DNA from: Lineus longissimus
Lineage: Eukaryota; Nemertea; Pilidiophora; Heteronemertea; Lineidae
NCBI RefSeq assembly: GCF_910592395.1
Contig: NC_088316.1
Location: 12,092,001-12,156,000 of the forward strand
DNA length: 64,000 bases
Direction: 5' to 3'
Part shown: piece after piece, positions 48,250 to 61,141 of the stretch
How positions within the stretch are numbered: the first letter of the stretch is position 1
How the letters are laid out: each line of letters starts with the position of its first letter
Notes under the pieces: model-generated
What the model saw: only the letters and a program-made list of their open reading frames with translations
Databases searched by the model: none
Told to the model about the DNA's origin: nothing
Translations under genes and position numbers: made by a program

Positions 48250-50620
48250 AAGCGTCTAATCAGTGTGGGGATTCGGACAGTGTCAGCAAAATACTGTCCA
48301 CTATGGTTACCAAAATTGCTAGCAGTCGAAAAAAAAAGAAAGAAAGAACATGCAGATGGGCAGAGTCACATAGCTAGAGCTTATCAAAATGTCAAGTTGT
48401 GGTAAATACATGGCTGGGATGGACCAAAGTTGAATTAATTCTCAATCTGTGGTTGATTCTTAATCTACAGAGTCTGGCCATCACAGAAATATGCTTTTTG
48501 ATAATATATTTAAGAAAATGTGGTCTCACTGGTCAGTTTAGAACTTGTATTTTGACAGGGCCATATCAATGCGCCAGTGACGTTTTGATGGATATGGTGT
48601 ACGGAAATCATTTTTCTCAGGCAATCGGTATTGGAATGTTTTTAAACTATTGGCAAAGGGTTGTTCTTGACACATATAAAATTTTGTGCAGATTGATTGG
48701 TCCAAGGTGTACTTTTTTTACCAAAACTTATGAACAACAATGTACACTTAACGTACACAGGTTTTAATAGAGGACTCTGGCCAGATTCAACCGTGAATAT
48801 TTCCTGTTCTATGGCACTCGACGTGGATTTGCAGATGAGAGATTAAACACATATGTAGATATGTTTTATTGATGAAGCTGTCCTGAATAAGTTGTGAAAT
48901 CAGAGTTTTTATAGCCCTACGCCTATTTAAGGGTACATATTGCGCTTATATCTACCATATCTGCCAAAGTTGAGATGATTATTGCACGTGCTGGGTTGTG
49001 TCGCATGTACACCAGAATACTGAGGAAGATGTGATAAGAAGTCCTTCTCTCAAAGTGTTTCATAACATGACTTTAAATGCAATAATAGGAGGCAGACTGT
49101 CCGTTATGGTTACATGCGGACACCGTCATGACTGTCCCACATGGTTATGGTGTAACCATAGCGGACAGTCTTGACAGTGCACAGAGGTAACCATAGCGGA
49201 CAGTCTGTCGTATATTTTTGCATTCAAAGTCACTTTACTAGAACACTTTAAGACATGCTACACAACACAGCCCGTGCAATAATCTCCACAATTTAGGCAG
49301 ATATGGTAGAAATAAACCCAAATTGTGCCATTCATCAGACATAGGGCTCCAAAACAATGCTTTCTCTACATTTTCAGGACAGCTACCTATTAACAGGGGT
49401 AGTTGATAAAGCTTGGAATCAGTGAAACCATGTAACCAGTGATAAACCTTGGAATAGTCAGTACTAAACCGTGGAATCACTGTGCAAGTGCCGCGTGAAA
49501 TCGGGCGCGTTCCTTCCACGATTTATACCCTCCCAACTGCCAATCTTGTCCCAGCTGACTTTATTGATAGCAATTTGCCAGTAGTTCCAGAGTCAACCTT
49601 TTTGTGGAGGATGACGTCATCATTGAATGCATTGGAAATGTGTTGTTGTCGTTAAAAAAAAATTATATTCTCTTCGATGAAAGCAAAAGTAAGCTTTTGT
49701 GATTGTTTTGTATTCCATATACTAAAATAAAACGTTTTTATTAGAAGAATCATTTGTATATATAATGCTCTGATAAAGCTCAGTAGGCCCTAGATATGAC
49801 AAACATGCACACGGGAATCACTAAAAAATGTGTCCGCTGGCTTAGAACTGGTTACATCACGAAAATATCTCTACATCCCTCGGATGTGTACATGAATATG
49901 TACGAAGTCGCTCACAGCGAAGGAATTTTTCATCTCCAAACCCGGCTAAAACCTTCGGTAATAAACCTTCATCTACGCTTCTACGGATAAGTGCCAGCCG
50001 GTACTGCATGATGTAGTCAATCTTCTCTGTATCACCCTGTATGATCACACCGCTCCGTAATTCAAGTAGGCCCCGTGTGGTGGCGTAATAAGCGGAGCGC
50101 TAATTGGTCCATATTATGGTTGTGTGGTGGGCGTGTCGTGACGTGCATGCCTATATTTGGGAGATCAGTAATGTACACTGGAGGCGAGGTATGACTGGGT
50201 TGTTCTAAAATATAGATTATTGAATCGGATATGCGACTGATTTCTAAACTACATGTACCGTCAAATTCCGATCTGATCATGTTAAAATAAGCTCCAAATA
50301 TTGATTCGTAACCACCTTGGGTTCAAATGGCATTATTTCATGTTTTTATGCATTTTTAGGACTGATTCCAAGGTTTATCACTGGTTCCAAGGTTTCACTG
50401 GTTCCAAGCTTTATCACCTACCATTGTTCAGGTGTTTAAGCTCTCACCTAGAAATACCAACCAGCAAATCAACGCCTTGTGCAATGGAACAGGAAGTATC
50501 CCCGGTTGAATCTGTCTGTGATTCAATTTTGTTGCTGTCGTCTGCTAGCACTTTGGTATAACCATAGTGGACAGTGCTTAGCTGGCACTGTCCGAATCCC
50601 CACACTGTTAATGGGCTGTC
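48250..50620. repeat. Large inverted repeat pair around ~49.9 kb
   Basis: GTGTGGGGATTCGGACAGTG with CCATAGTGG-like sequence at 48262-48320 recurs inverted at 50555-50610. GATAAAGCTTGGAATCAGTG at 49407-49460 recurs inverted at 50360-50425. The order of the two marks is mirrored, as for two inverted copies of one element with internal losses. Further ACCATAGCGGACAGTC repeats lie at 49087-49206. No gene was recognised in 47305-50927. Confidence 0.55.
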
Positions 50621-50927
50621 TGAATTTTTTCATGAGTCTGAACATGTCACAATTTACACTATGATCTGCGTTTTTGCACGCGCTTGTCTCCAAAACGGCA
50701 AGAAACATTCGTGCAGTCAGCCGAAGCAGATCCGACGCTCTTTTAAGAGCCTCTACATTGTAATTCCATGCGGAGTACACATATCGTGTAAGCCTATATC
50801 AGCAACTTATTCGCCAGAATGGCGTGAAATCGCATCTCCTGGGGAAGTACCTCCACGCCCTCCCCCAGACGTCGATACATCTGATTGGGGACACCATAAC
50901 ACAATTTGTATCAAGTGTACCAGTAAG

Positions 50928-51046
50928 TTTTCGCAAATTCCCGAAACGCCAACGTGAACGCCTGTCCCATTGTTCGCCATCGTAATCAGGAGCTCGAACG
51001 GTGGAAAAGGCGTTCACGTTGGCGTTTCAGGTGGCTTTGCGAAAGC
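50928..51046. mobile_element. MITE family 1, copy 3 (best preserved)
   Basis: Left end GTTTTCGCAAATTCC then GAAACGCCAACGTGAACGCC. The right half is a near-perfect inverse (AGGCGTTCACGTTGGCGTTT, then GGCTTTGCGAAAGC). Total ~119 bp with a ~40-bp unique centre. It lies upstream of kinase copy B. Confidence 0.78.
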
Positions 51047-51310
51047 TCCCTAATATGTAGACCTAACACATAATGAAAGAGTGTCCGGTTTGGAGAAATC
51101 CGAATATCAATAGACCAACTCAACGCTACAGTCCATGCGCATGATGCATAAAATTGGGCCTATATAAAATCCCGTACTTTTTAAAATGATATAGCACCCA
51201 ATTAGTCGTAGAGGACACGATTTGGTACACGATTGTCCTATATAAAGACGAACCTGGGCCATGTCCTCATAAAACTGGGTCATAAATCGATGATATTTAA
51301 TCAATCAATT

Positions 51311-51693
51311 GATTTGATAATGAACAATCGACCCGGCGATTGACCGGGCATTCGATGATTGATTGAGCCACTGTCTGACAACACGCACTTTTAAAGTGAA
51401 CTTAGCCTCCATTCTGGTTGTGACCAATTTTTATGATGGATGCAGCCCATCATGTAATGATATGAAGATTTGCTACGTCTGTCTATTACAACATTATGCT
51501 TATCTAGGCCTTTATTCTTGAATCAGATGGAAGGAGTAATGGTTGGAACATTTCCAAAGCCAACAAAAATACACTTTTGATGAACTTTTAAATTGCGTGA
51601 TAAGTTCCTTTTAATTCCACGTCGACATTGACAACAAAATACAGCCCCACTCAAAATAAATTGAAGTGTACTCAGTCTGTTACATTAGAAGCG
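51311..51693 (+). promoter_or_regulatory. Conserved upstream region of kinase copy B
   Basis: From GATTTGATAATGAACAATCG onward the sequence matches the regions before copies A (about 810-1108) and C (60365-61141), including GACCGGGCATTCGATGATTG and ATGATGGATGCAGCCCATCA. Sharing up to the start codon suggests that the promoter was duplicated with the gene. No TATA box was identified. Confidence 0.5.
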
Positions 51694-54600
51694 ATGGCTA
51701 CTGACGTAAGATCACAACCACTCATTTTAGACGAATTTGTCAATGGAGAAGAACCTGAACGTGATCTGCGGAAAATATTTTTGAAGATAAGACCGCAATG
51801 GACCAAAGAAGACAAAATAGAGCTAAATGTAAGTATGGCATGCCACTGAGGTGCGTAGTTCGCCGAGGCAGACGATTGAGCTATGCACGTCATGTAGGAT
51901 CGAAAAATGCATGGAATTCCAGCCCTTTTACCACTTACGCAATAAAGCTGCTGCACATGGGCCCCAGCTCTGCTGTGCAATGTCCGTGCGTGGAGCTGTT
52001 CTTCAGTATAGCGGTTTGGAGGATAGCCAGACTATCCCACCGTGTCTAGGTTTTTGACCTCACTTTTGCTATCTGCTTTGAACGTGTCGACACCGTTAGA
52101 TCTAGCTACTTCTGTTAAATTATTCCCCGATCTAGCTTCGCCGTGGTTGTGGTAGGTGGTGTATTCATGACATAGTCGAATCGGGGAGTTTCAAGGCGGT
52201 TATCGCCTGGAATAGGTGCTAACACACTGTCCGGGCCATCCTTGTTTGATAGGTAGTATATAGAGTCGTACGCCAACCCGCCTGGTATAAAGTTGGAGCT
52301 GATGACCTTGGCTACTGTTAAAAACTGTCTAGATTTTCATTGCTTGCACCATTCTGGAGAACTTCCATGCACCCTCGCCCCATTAGGAGCGTGCAAATTT
52401 GTCAGAATTGTCGCAGTTAATATTTCTTTCTTTTCCCAGCCCTGTCCTGGATCCGGCTTCGTCAACATCACCCTTCTAGCAACCTACGATGGCAAAAAGG
52501 CAGATGCTGTGGTGGTCCGGATCTTCATTCAGAATGTCTACGACTTCCTGATGAACAGGGAACGCGAGTTAGCTGCCACTTTGGTGTTTAATGAAAGAGG
52601 GTTAACACCAAATATTTACTGCATCTTCAAAAATGGAGTCTGTATGGACTACATATTTGGAGAGCGCTTTGATTGGAGTGTGTTGGCAGAGAAACCACTA
52701 AATGATGAAAAAATTCTAAGGTAGGCTTTTATTTGCTCTTTATACTCGGCTTCAGAAGTAAATGACACTGGGCTGATTTTTTCTGACGTTTGTTTTTTCC
52801 TAATTCTGATTTTGGGACACAAGAGGTTTGTCACATTTTAATAACCATGGTTACCATTTTTTGTATTTATTCGTTTAAATCGACGTAGTGCAATGAGTTT
52901 GACATTTTCTTCTCTGCCCAAAAGGACAGTGACATTTTCTCATGAAAAAGGCTATAGCTGACTGATTGTTCGACCTTTTATTAAGTTACTGCAAATCTAT
53001 GACCGAAATTGTAGGCGGAAATTGTGATCAAAAGTTTTGCAATGTGCTTGCAAAAGACAAAAATTGACAGAAGAATGAAGGTGATACCGGCACGGTATTT
53101 ACAATAGCTGTAATCTCTTTGAATATGTGCATATTTTGATGGACGGACACGCGTCAACATCAGCTGCTGCGCATGTGATCAGGCCTATTTCGGCCGTAAA
53201 AAGTGGGGGAAGTTGGTCTCCCACCATTCAATCTAGGGGGAGCCACCTGCATGTACATTCTGGTCGTATTCAATCGACCAAGCTGTAGGTGGGTGGTTGT
53301 CCTCAGAGTGGTCAATCTCCTAGCTTGCCATTGGTAACGGTTGCTTACTGGTACTAGCACCGTTTACTAGCGTACATTTGGCCTGTTTTTGTTTGATCCG
53401 AGGCAAAGGAAGCGGAGTCCTCTCAGATCATTGGGAGATTGCAGAGTGGTACTACATGTTTTTCGAAGCATTCGATCACTCAGTCTTTTCACCTCACATT
53501 TGTAGATCAGTAGCGAGAGAACTGGCAAAATACCACAGTAAAAAAACAAGTGACATTGCTAAAGAGAAATATGGCCACCTCTTCCCAATGGTTCCAGAGC
53601 TAAAGATCCAACTGGATAAGTTGTTGAGTAATTGGCCGGAAACGCTAGGCGAAACGGAGGCTGATGAACTGTAAGTAGGTCATTGGGCTCTTGACTTTGC
53701 CCAATTTCAGTTTTTCTGGCCCTATTTGTTGCCTTCAAGGCAACTATTGGACAGTTCCCATGCACCAATATCTTAAAATCAGCCCTTACTATTTATAATT
53801 ACCGTGATAACTTACATTATTGAGAGCTGAAACACCCCCTTCAAAACCTGCCCGCTCGACACTTATTTTTACAATGATTTACAAATTTTGTTGTAACTCA
53901 TTTCTTCATCCTATTAGATTTAAGACGAAATTCCCAAGCAAAGCTTTGATAGAATCTGAGTGGAGAGATATGTTTTCTTTGATGGAAAGGACTGGTGTGC
54001 CACTTACGTTATGTCATCATGATGCCCATCCGTCCAATATGCTTTACGTGCCCGAAGATGGTGAGTACGCAATTTCTGTGCAAGAAAATGTCCTGTGCTT
54101 CTAATCCCTAAGAGGAATAGCTGAGTTATCAATGGCATTATACCAAATTGTCGGCTGCCCAATCAGGAACACCTTCCACTCAACAAATCGAATTGCACAT
54201 AAAATGGAAAAATGCAATATCTGACGTTATTATCACGCTTTTCTGATTTCGACCGGGACCCGAGTGAGCCATTTTTGCAGCGGGCATCTTCGTGCAACGC
54301 TCTGCGCGGAGGCGAGGAATGGAATCATGACGTCATTGAGTTGTTTTCGATTACCCCGATACTGGTACTATGACACCTGGAATGAGAGGTGTGAAAAGGT
54401 TCCCGCCTTGGCAAGGTATGCCAGGAGTTGTGCAAACTATAACAAATAACGTGTTTCTCTACTTATTTTTAAGAGTCGAGACACGCCAAACACTTTCAGA
54501 AAAATAGTTTACAATAAATAAAATAGGGCAATGTGTATAACTTCATTTCTATTTTCCTGATAAACCAATTATTTCGAACGGCGTACCCCTTTGAATGCAA

Positions 54601-57270
54601 TCTTTAAATGTAACCACATTCATGTTTTTAAACTTTAATTCCTTTGCCATCCTTCTTCCAGATCGGGTCATTTTTGTCGACTACGAGATGTCAGCATTTT
54701 CTTGGCCGACTCTGGATTTGGCTACTTTTCTAGAATATTCTGCGACAGGCAAGTTATTTTCGAATAAAGAGGCTATCACTCTTAGAAATTAAGGTTTTAG
54801 AGTTTCTGAAGGCGCAGTAGGCTTAATCATGCTAAATTGCGTAAGGCTGATAATCCTGGCCTTTTTTGAGGCCGCACATTGGCACGATGTATATTGTCGC
54901 GGATCGACGCCTATTTTAATGGGCTACCAGAAATGCTCGTAACCCTGCCTTTTATTTGGATACCCGTTACAGCCGAAGAGAGACCACTTTTATGATCTGC
55001 AGCTCTTTCCTTAAAGGATTGGTCTTCGACGGTAACTTCCCAGAGCGGCATCCCCCAGCACTGAGAAAGATGTTTCTGAGGGAGTACCTAGAAACGCAGA
55101 GGAGTCTGGGAGATCTGGATCATGACGTCACGGACCACGATGTGGAGAGACTCTTAGTCCTTGTCGAGAAAGCAGTATTAGTGAGTTTTCAAAACTGCTT
55201 CTTTCACGACTCTGTTACTAGTACTAGTTAACTGACCGCATTGTATTGGAGAAGATCATTCTAAAACAACTGGGCTTCGAATAAATTGCACATTACAGTG
55301 TAAATGCACTATGCGCCAATGAAGCCTCGTTTTGAATTCAGCCGTTCTGCTTGGGTTGGTACAAAATGTAGACTGCATTTCAAAAGTATTTCAAAGCACT
55401 CTATTCGTTATTGAATTTGAGATGTTTTAGAATAGAAATTAATATCTCACTGTCGGTATTGATTGGAGCTAAAATTGCGTGGAGCTAAAACATTGGCCAA
55501 AACCTCGGCTACGCCTCGGTTTTGGTCTACATTTTAGCACCACCCTCGCGGTTTTGGTGAGAAAACCAATACCTCCAGTTCGATATCAATTTCTTGAAAC
55601 TAGATCATGACTATCAACAGTCAGTGAGAGAGTTATCACGCCTTGGATTACGATGGCACGTTTTTGGTCATGCTTTGTCCGTATCAGGCAAAGTAATAAA
55701 TAAATAAATAAATCAAAATGAGAGTGTTTATAGCGCCAGCATCAAGTGATAGGTGACACTTTACATTGTACATAGCAAAGAAACAGGTTTTTAAGTGACC
55801 CGCTGGTCAGTGTCCGCAAACTGATTGACAGTCGGTTCAACAGCTTGGGAGCGACGCAAGAAAAAGGCTCTGTCTCCAGTCTAGCCCTTGGCTGGTCAAA
55901 AAGCAAACGGGCCATCTGAGGATATTAATTGGCCGGTGGGTTGCTTAACCTGCAAAAGTTTCCGTAAATACAGTTGCGCCGTCCCCATGATGGCGCGCCA
56001 CAAGGTCGCCAGCGAAGACGGAAAAAGGAAACCGCCAAAAGCGAAACAATACTGTATGGACTCGCAGCCTTTGCGATCATTCCCGGAGCGATTTTTGGTT
56101 GGGTAATTCAGATGGTTCGATCTCCTTTAGACGCTCTGTACAGTCCAAATCACAAATGACATCCATCCTGCTTGCGTGCCGAGTTGCGCACCAGTGACAT
56201 GCTTATCTCTCTATGGTTGACGCGCGACCTACGTGCTGCTGAGTAGCACGTAAATGACGCACCAATGACGCGAACTTAGCGATGATAATCGTGGTTTGGA
56301 CTGTGCATGGTGTACGTTGCCGTTTAGAAAAAACACAGTTTTGTTCTGCTGGAATCGCTTCACTCATAAATATTTACTACCCAACCTATCATAACGCACC
56401 CTGGTTCTTTTTTCAGACATACTTCTTGTTTTATACTGGATGTTGTCTTGTGGTTGCCAGCGGCCCTGAGAGAAACGGCGTCCCTAGAAAGAACATGTTA
56501 CAGTAAGTACTGAGATCTGGATACCAACAATGTATGAAAAATACCTTCCGCCAGTGGGTCGGCCGAGATTGCCTGATGCTTTAAGTCTCTTTTTGCCACT
56601 CAAATGTTCGTCATGACGGCTGTCAAGTAAGAGCAATATCGTACTAATCAATCTTAACGCTAGACAAACCACTAGAATGGGCAATACTGAACTAGCATTG
56701 AAAAAATTATTGTCACAACATAGTTAAATCCCTGATACCCCATGATGAATTCCATGATATTCTAGCAGTTTCCAGGTTGATATGTCTACTTAATCAAGAA
56801 TAGGCGGACTATGAAAAACCATTCATAAATATCTTTGAAATATTCATTATAACACTACAAAATATAATCAAACGATATGTATCTCCACTTTTGGCAAATC
56901 TCATGTTTCGCGAGATTCATGTAGTCAAATACCGTAGCCACTTCCAGAAGTATACAAGTATATACAAGAATGAGGCAAGTGCTGTAAATACAGAACTTGA
57001 TATGAACGGATCAATTTGCCCCCTATCTGTAAGGACCAGATGATGGACAGGTAACCTACATGCTAATCAGCATGTTTTTTGTTCGTGGTTGGACAGGTAC
57101 TGTATGATATATTCGACCAATCAGCCCTCTTGTTAAAACCGTTGTTGGACGGCTACTCTATTTCTATGGACCAATCAGCTGTCTTGTTTTGTTTCAGGCT
57201 CTCCCTCAATAACTACGGATGGTACATGAGAAACAAGGAGAGAATCCAGGCTTTAGAAGTCCCACAATAA
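51694..57270 (+). CDS. Ethanolamine-kinase-like gene, copy B (intact)
   Basis: Eight exons join in frame to 377 residues: 51694-51828, 52440-52720, 53506-53670, 53918-54060, 54662-54748, 55017-55180, 56417-56502, 57198-57270. That length fits ethanolamine kinases, cytosolic enzymes that phosphorylate ethanolamine with ATP as the first step of the CDP-ethanolamine route. Visible features are IRPQW near the start, SGFVN, ADAVVVRIF, NGVCMDYIFGE, RSVARELAKYH, the Brenner loop LCHHDAHPSN (His227, Asp229, Asn234), VDYE (Asp248), and the C-terminus ALEVPQ. The Asn of the usual DIGNHF motif is replaced (LDLATFLE), so substrate choice may differ. Exon 5 ends CAG|GCAAGT, a GC donor; using it keeps the frame. 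The start is the ATG conserved in all three copies. An AATAAA overlaps the stop (57266-57271). Confidence 0.9.
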
Positions 57271-57489
57271 ATTTGGTGAAACATAATGTAGACATTTGAA
57301 TAAGTGGCCGCAGCGGGAGAGCAGAAAAGGCGTAGATTTTTATTTATAAATGGCAAAGCAGAATTGCATTTCAATAGCCAAATTTAGCTTCGACATGATT
57401 TTTATGTATAAGTGCATATATAAGATAAAAATCAACGCCTTTTCTGATTCCCGGTACGGCCGCATATTCCAATGTATACAGTATCACTT

Positions 57490-59262
57490 CAATACTGACA
57501 CACGCCGATGGAGAGTACACCCGACCAGTTTCCTGTAGTTTTTTCCCGTTTTACACCATACCACAACACTAGATGACACATGTTGATGGATAGAGGGCAA
57601 GCTTCCCTTAGTATCTTATATATTAACATTGCCACAACACTGCATAACACACGTTGATGGATAGTGGGCCAGCTTCCTATATAGCATCTTCCATTTTAAC
57701 ATAACCATAACAGTGCTTGATACACGTTGGTGGATAGTGGGCCAGCTCCCTTCAGTATCTTCCATTTCAACATTACCACAACACTGCAGGACACACGTTG
57801 GTGGATAGTGGGCCAGCTTTCTTTAGTATATTCCATTTTAACATTACCACAACACTGCATGACACACGTTGATGGATAGTGGGCCAGCTTCCTTTAGCAT
57901 CTTCCTTTTTAACATTACCACGACACTGCAAGACACACGCTGATGGATAGTGGGCCAGCTTCATTTAGTATCTTCCATTTTAACATTACCACATCACAGC
58001 ATGACACGCGTTGATGGACAGTGGGCCAGCTTCCTTTTATGTTCCCTTTTAACATTACCACAACAGTGCATGACCACGTTGATGGATCGTGGGCCAGCTT
58101 CCTTTAGTATCTTCCATTTTAACATAACCACAACACTGCATGACACACGCTGATGGATAGTGGGCCAGTTTCCTTTAGTATCTTCTATTTTAACATTACC
58201 ACAACACTGCATAACACACGTTGATGGATCGTGGGCCAGCTTCCCTTAGTATCTTATATTTTAACATTGCAACAACACTGCATAACACACGTTGATGGAT
58301 AGTGGGCCAGCTTCCTATATAGCATCTTCCCTTTTAACATAACCATAACAGTGCTTGATACACGTTGGTGGATAGTGGGCCAGCTTCCTTCAGTATCTTC
58401 CATTTCAACATTACCACAACACTGCATGACACACGTTGGTGGATAGTGGGCCAGCTTTCTTTAATATACTCCATTTTAACATTACCACAACACTGCATGA
58501 CACACGTTGATTGATAGTGGGCCAGCTTCCTTTAGTATCTTCCATTTTAACATTACCACGACACTGCATGACACACGTTGATGGATAGTGGGCCAGCTTC
58601 CTTTAGTATATTCCATTTTAACATTACCACGACACTGCATGACACACGTTGATGGATAGTGGGCCAGCTTCCTTTAGTATCTTCCATTTTAACATTACCA
58701 CGACACTGCATGACACACGTTGATGGATAGTGGGCCAGCTTCCTTTAGTATCTTCCATTTTAACATTACCACGACACTGCAAGACACACGCTGATGGATA
58801 GTGGACCAGCTTTATTTAGTATCTTCCATTTTAACATTACCACATCACAGTATGACACGCGTTGATGGACAGTGGGCCAGCTTCATTTTATGTTCCCTTT
58901 TAACATTACCACAACAGTGCATGACCACGTTGATGGATCGTGGGCCAGCTTCCTTTAGTATCTTCCATTTTAACATAACCACAACACTGCATGACACACG
59001 CTGATGGATAGTGGGCCAGTTTCCTTTAGTATCTTCTATTTTAACATTACCACAACACTGCATAACACACGTTGATGGATCGTGGGCCAGCTTCCTTTAG
59101 TATCTTCTATTTTAACATAACCATAACAGTGCATGACACACGTTGATGGGTAGTGGGCCAGCTTCCTTTTATGTTCCCTTTTAACATAGCCACAACCACA
59201 ACAACACCACATGACATTTGCTGATGCATAGTGGGCCAGCATTCCTTTAGTGTCTTCTATTT
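57490..59262. repeat. Minisatellite, ~71-bp unit, ~24 copies, with higher-order duplication
   Basis: Same unit as 12700-13246 (TGACACACGTTGATGGATAG, then GGGCCAGCTTCCTTTAG). Marked variant units recur: the TCTTATAT.TTAACATTGC and CTATATAGCATCTTCC pair at ~57612-57700 and ~58250-58330 (about 641 bases, nine units), and the block at 57950-58153 again at 58801-59004 (851 bases, twelve units). The array therefore grew by duplicating multi-unit blocks as well as single units. Confidence 0.93.
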
Positions 59263-59737
59263 CGCCACACAGGCGAGTCATCGTCATGGTCAAGTGATAA
59301 TCATTTTGCTAGTTTTAGTGTCTGAAACATGTTAAAGATGATAAAACGGCCCTGCAGCATTGGGAAATCCTATTTCATGCTTACACTTGGTATCCTCATA
59401 ATTCGTTGTATCTCTTCTAAGGATTTAATATATACCGTTCAAAACAGCTTCGTCTTTTTGTTCACATAGTTTTTGTGTTAGACCATCGAGGGCACTTGCA
59501 CTCTGCCAGGAAGGGTCGATGTCCCAACACGACTTAAACGTCTGATTCTCCAAAAGTGCTCTCAACCTGGGTCACCGCGATTAAACGAGGGAATTTTCCA
59601 GAGCAAATTTTATGTATGCTCGATTAGTTGGAAGTGCATTTTTATTCAAAAGCGCGGATGATTATATATTAATTACCAAATAACCGCGCCGGTGGCTGGG
59701 GCCGAGCGATCGAGGTACACTCTTAAAAACCAATTAG
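59263..59737. other. Intergenic, no feature seen
   Basis: Sequence between the minisatellite and the duplicated cassette spacer. No exon, repeat or domain was recognised. Confidence 0.5.
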
Positions 59738-60463
59738 TAAAAATGACTATTTTTAATCTGTTTCATTTTTATTACTTTGGTAGTACGTGTAATTCCTATT
59801 GCACCTTCTGTAAAGTTAGTTGTTTTAACTACCAAACGAGTAACTCTTTTAAGAGTTACTCGTTAAAAATTCTGATGGTTATTTTTACTACTTTTTTTCA
59901 ATTAGAGTAACTACTGCATGGTTACCGGTAGTTCCACTACTTTTTTTTACCAATATCACAGTTGGTGCGATAACAACTACTGGACTACAGTTGTTTTACT
60001 AACAAACATTAAAAGTGCACGACCTTAAAACATCCCGTAATCGTAATCGTAGGTGGTGCGGAAACTCCCTATTAGGCAAGATTTGCAACCCTTAAGAAAA
60101 AAGGACAAAGTACGAAGTCCTGTGCTAATTCATTCACACGGCCCTCGTAAATCAGGATCAATACTTACATGCAGTTGTACACGGAATCGGGGAGATATTT
60201 GCGAGAAAGAATCGTCGATAAAGTACATTTACATACTTCGTTCTTCGTCGTTCTTCGTATGGGTTACGAAACCTGCCTATTGCTATTGGTTATAAAGCAG
60301 GGCGTATTTAAGATATTTCTACATTCATATATCCGATCGACGTCAACAACAGGTCTGAAATAAGATTTGATAATGAACAATCGACCGATTGACCGGGCAT
60401 TCGATGATTGATTGCTGGACTGTCTGATAAGATTTTTCTGCATTCATATATCAGATCGACGTC
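59738..60463. repeat. Cassette spacer, upstream of kinase copy C
   Basis: The first ~340 bases equal window positions 1-350. Then 60060-60360 matches 13340-13630. The motif GATCGACGTCAACAACAGGT with the GACCGGGCATTCGATGATTG stretch is then repeated again after the foldback element, giving a short tandem duplication around it. Confidence 0.7.
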
Positions 60464-60813
60464 TATGGTAGGCCGTAGTGGACATAAATGCCGATTTATT
60501 TTCCAGAACACAATTATTTGTGTTCTAGAACATAATTTGACCAATAGGAGAACGAAAATATTGTTCTAGACCATTAATCAACCAATCACTGACCAGGAAT
60601 AATGGGCTAAAACATAAATCAGCCAATCACAGTACAGGAATTCTGTTCTAGACCATTAATCGACACATCACTGGCCAGGAATAATGGTCCAGAACATAAA
60701 TCAGCCAATATCAGTACAGGAATTCTGTTCTCGACCATTAATCAACCAATCGCTGAACAGGAATTGTGTTCTAGAACATAAATCGGCATTTATGTCCACT
60801 ACAGCCTACCATA
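60464..60813. mobile_element. Foldback/MITE-like element, second copy
   Basis: Left end TATGGTAGGCCGTAGTGGAC, right end the inverse, related to 409-788 but with a different interior. It is flanked by GACGTC on the left and GATGTC on the right, which may be a 6-base target duplication with one change. Confidence 0.65.
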
Positions 60814-61141
60814 GATGTCAACAGCCTGTCTGAAATAAGATTTGATAGTGAACAATCGACCGGTTGACCGGGCATTCGATAATTGACTGACAAGATTGTT
60901 TGTGCATTTGAAAATACCTGTTTAATATGTCATGGAAACTATTTGGTACTTTAAAAGTGAACTTATCCTCCATTCTAGTTATGATCAGTTTGGGATGAAG
61001 GATGCAGTCCATCATGTTAATGATTTGCTGGAACATTTAAATTGGGGAGATTTATTTTGATATTACTTCGACCCTGACAAAGCCCATGAGAATAACTGAT
61101 TTCACCCAAGCATATTGAAGTGTGCTGTTGGATTAGAAGCG

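Noticed and set aside
47971-48767. Two adjoining open frames of 144 and 122 codons
   Set aside because: Composition is low-information, one includes a repeat shared with 50.6 kb, and no family features were seen.
52293-52724. 143-codon plus-strand frame
   Set aside because: It is kinase copy B exon 2 extended upstream through intron 1; the acceptor at 52438-52439 sets the true edge.
57773-59293. Several 60-90 codon frames on both strands in the minisatellite
   Set aside because: They repeat with the 71-bp unit, which is not a multiple of three, and have no domain; they are products of the repeat.
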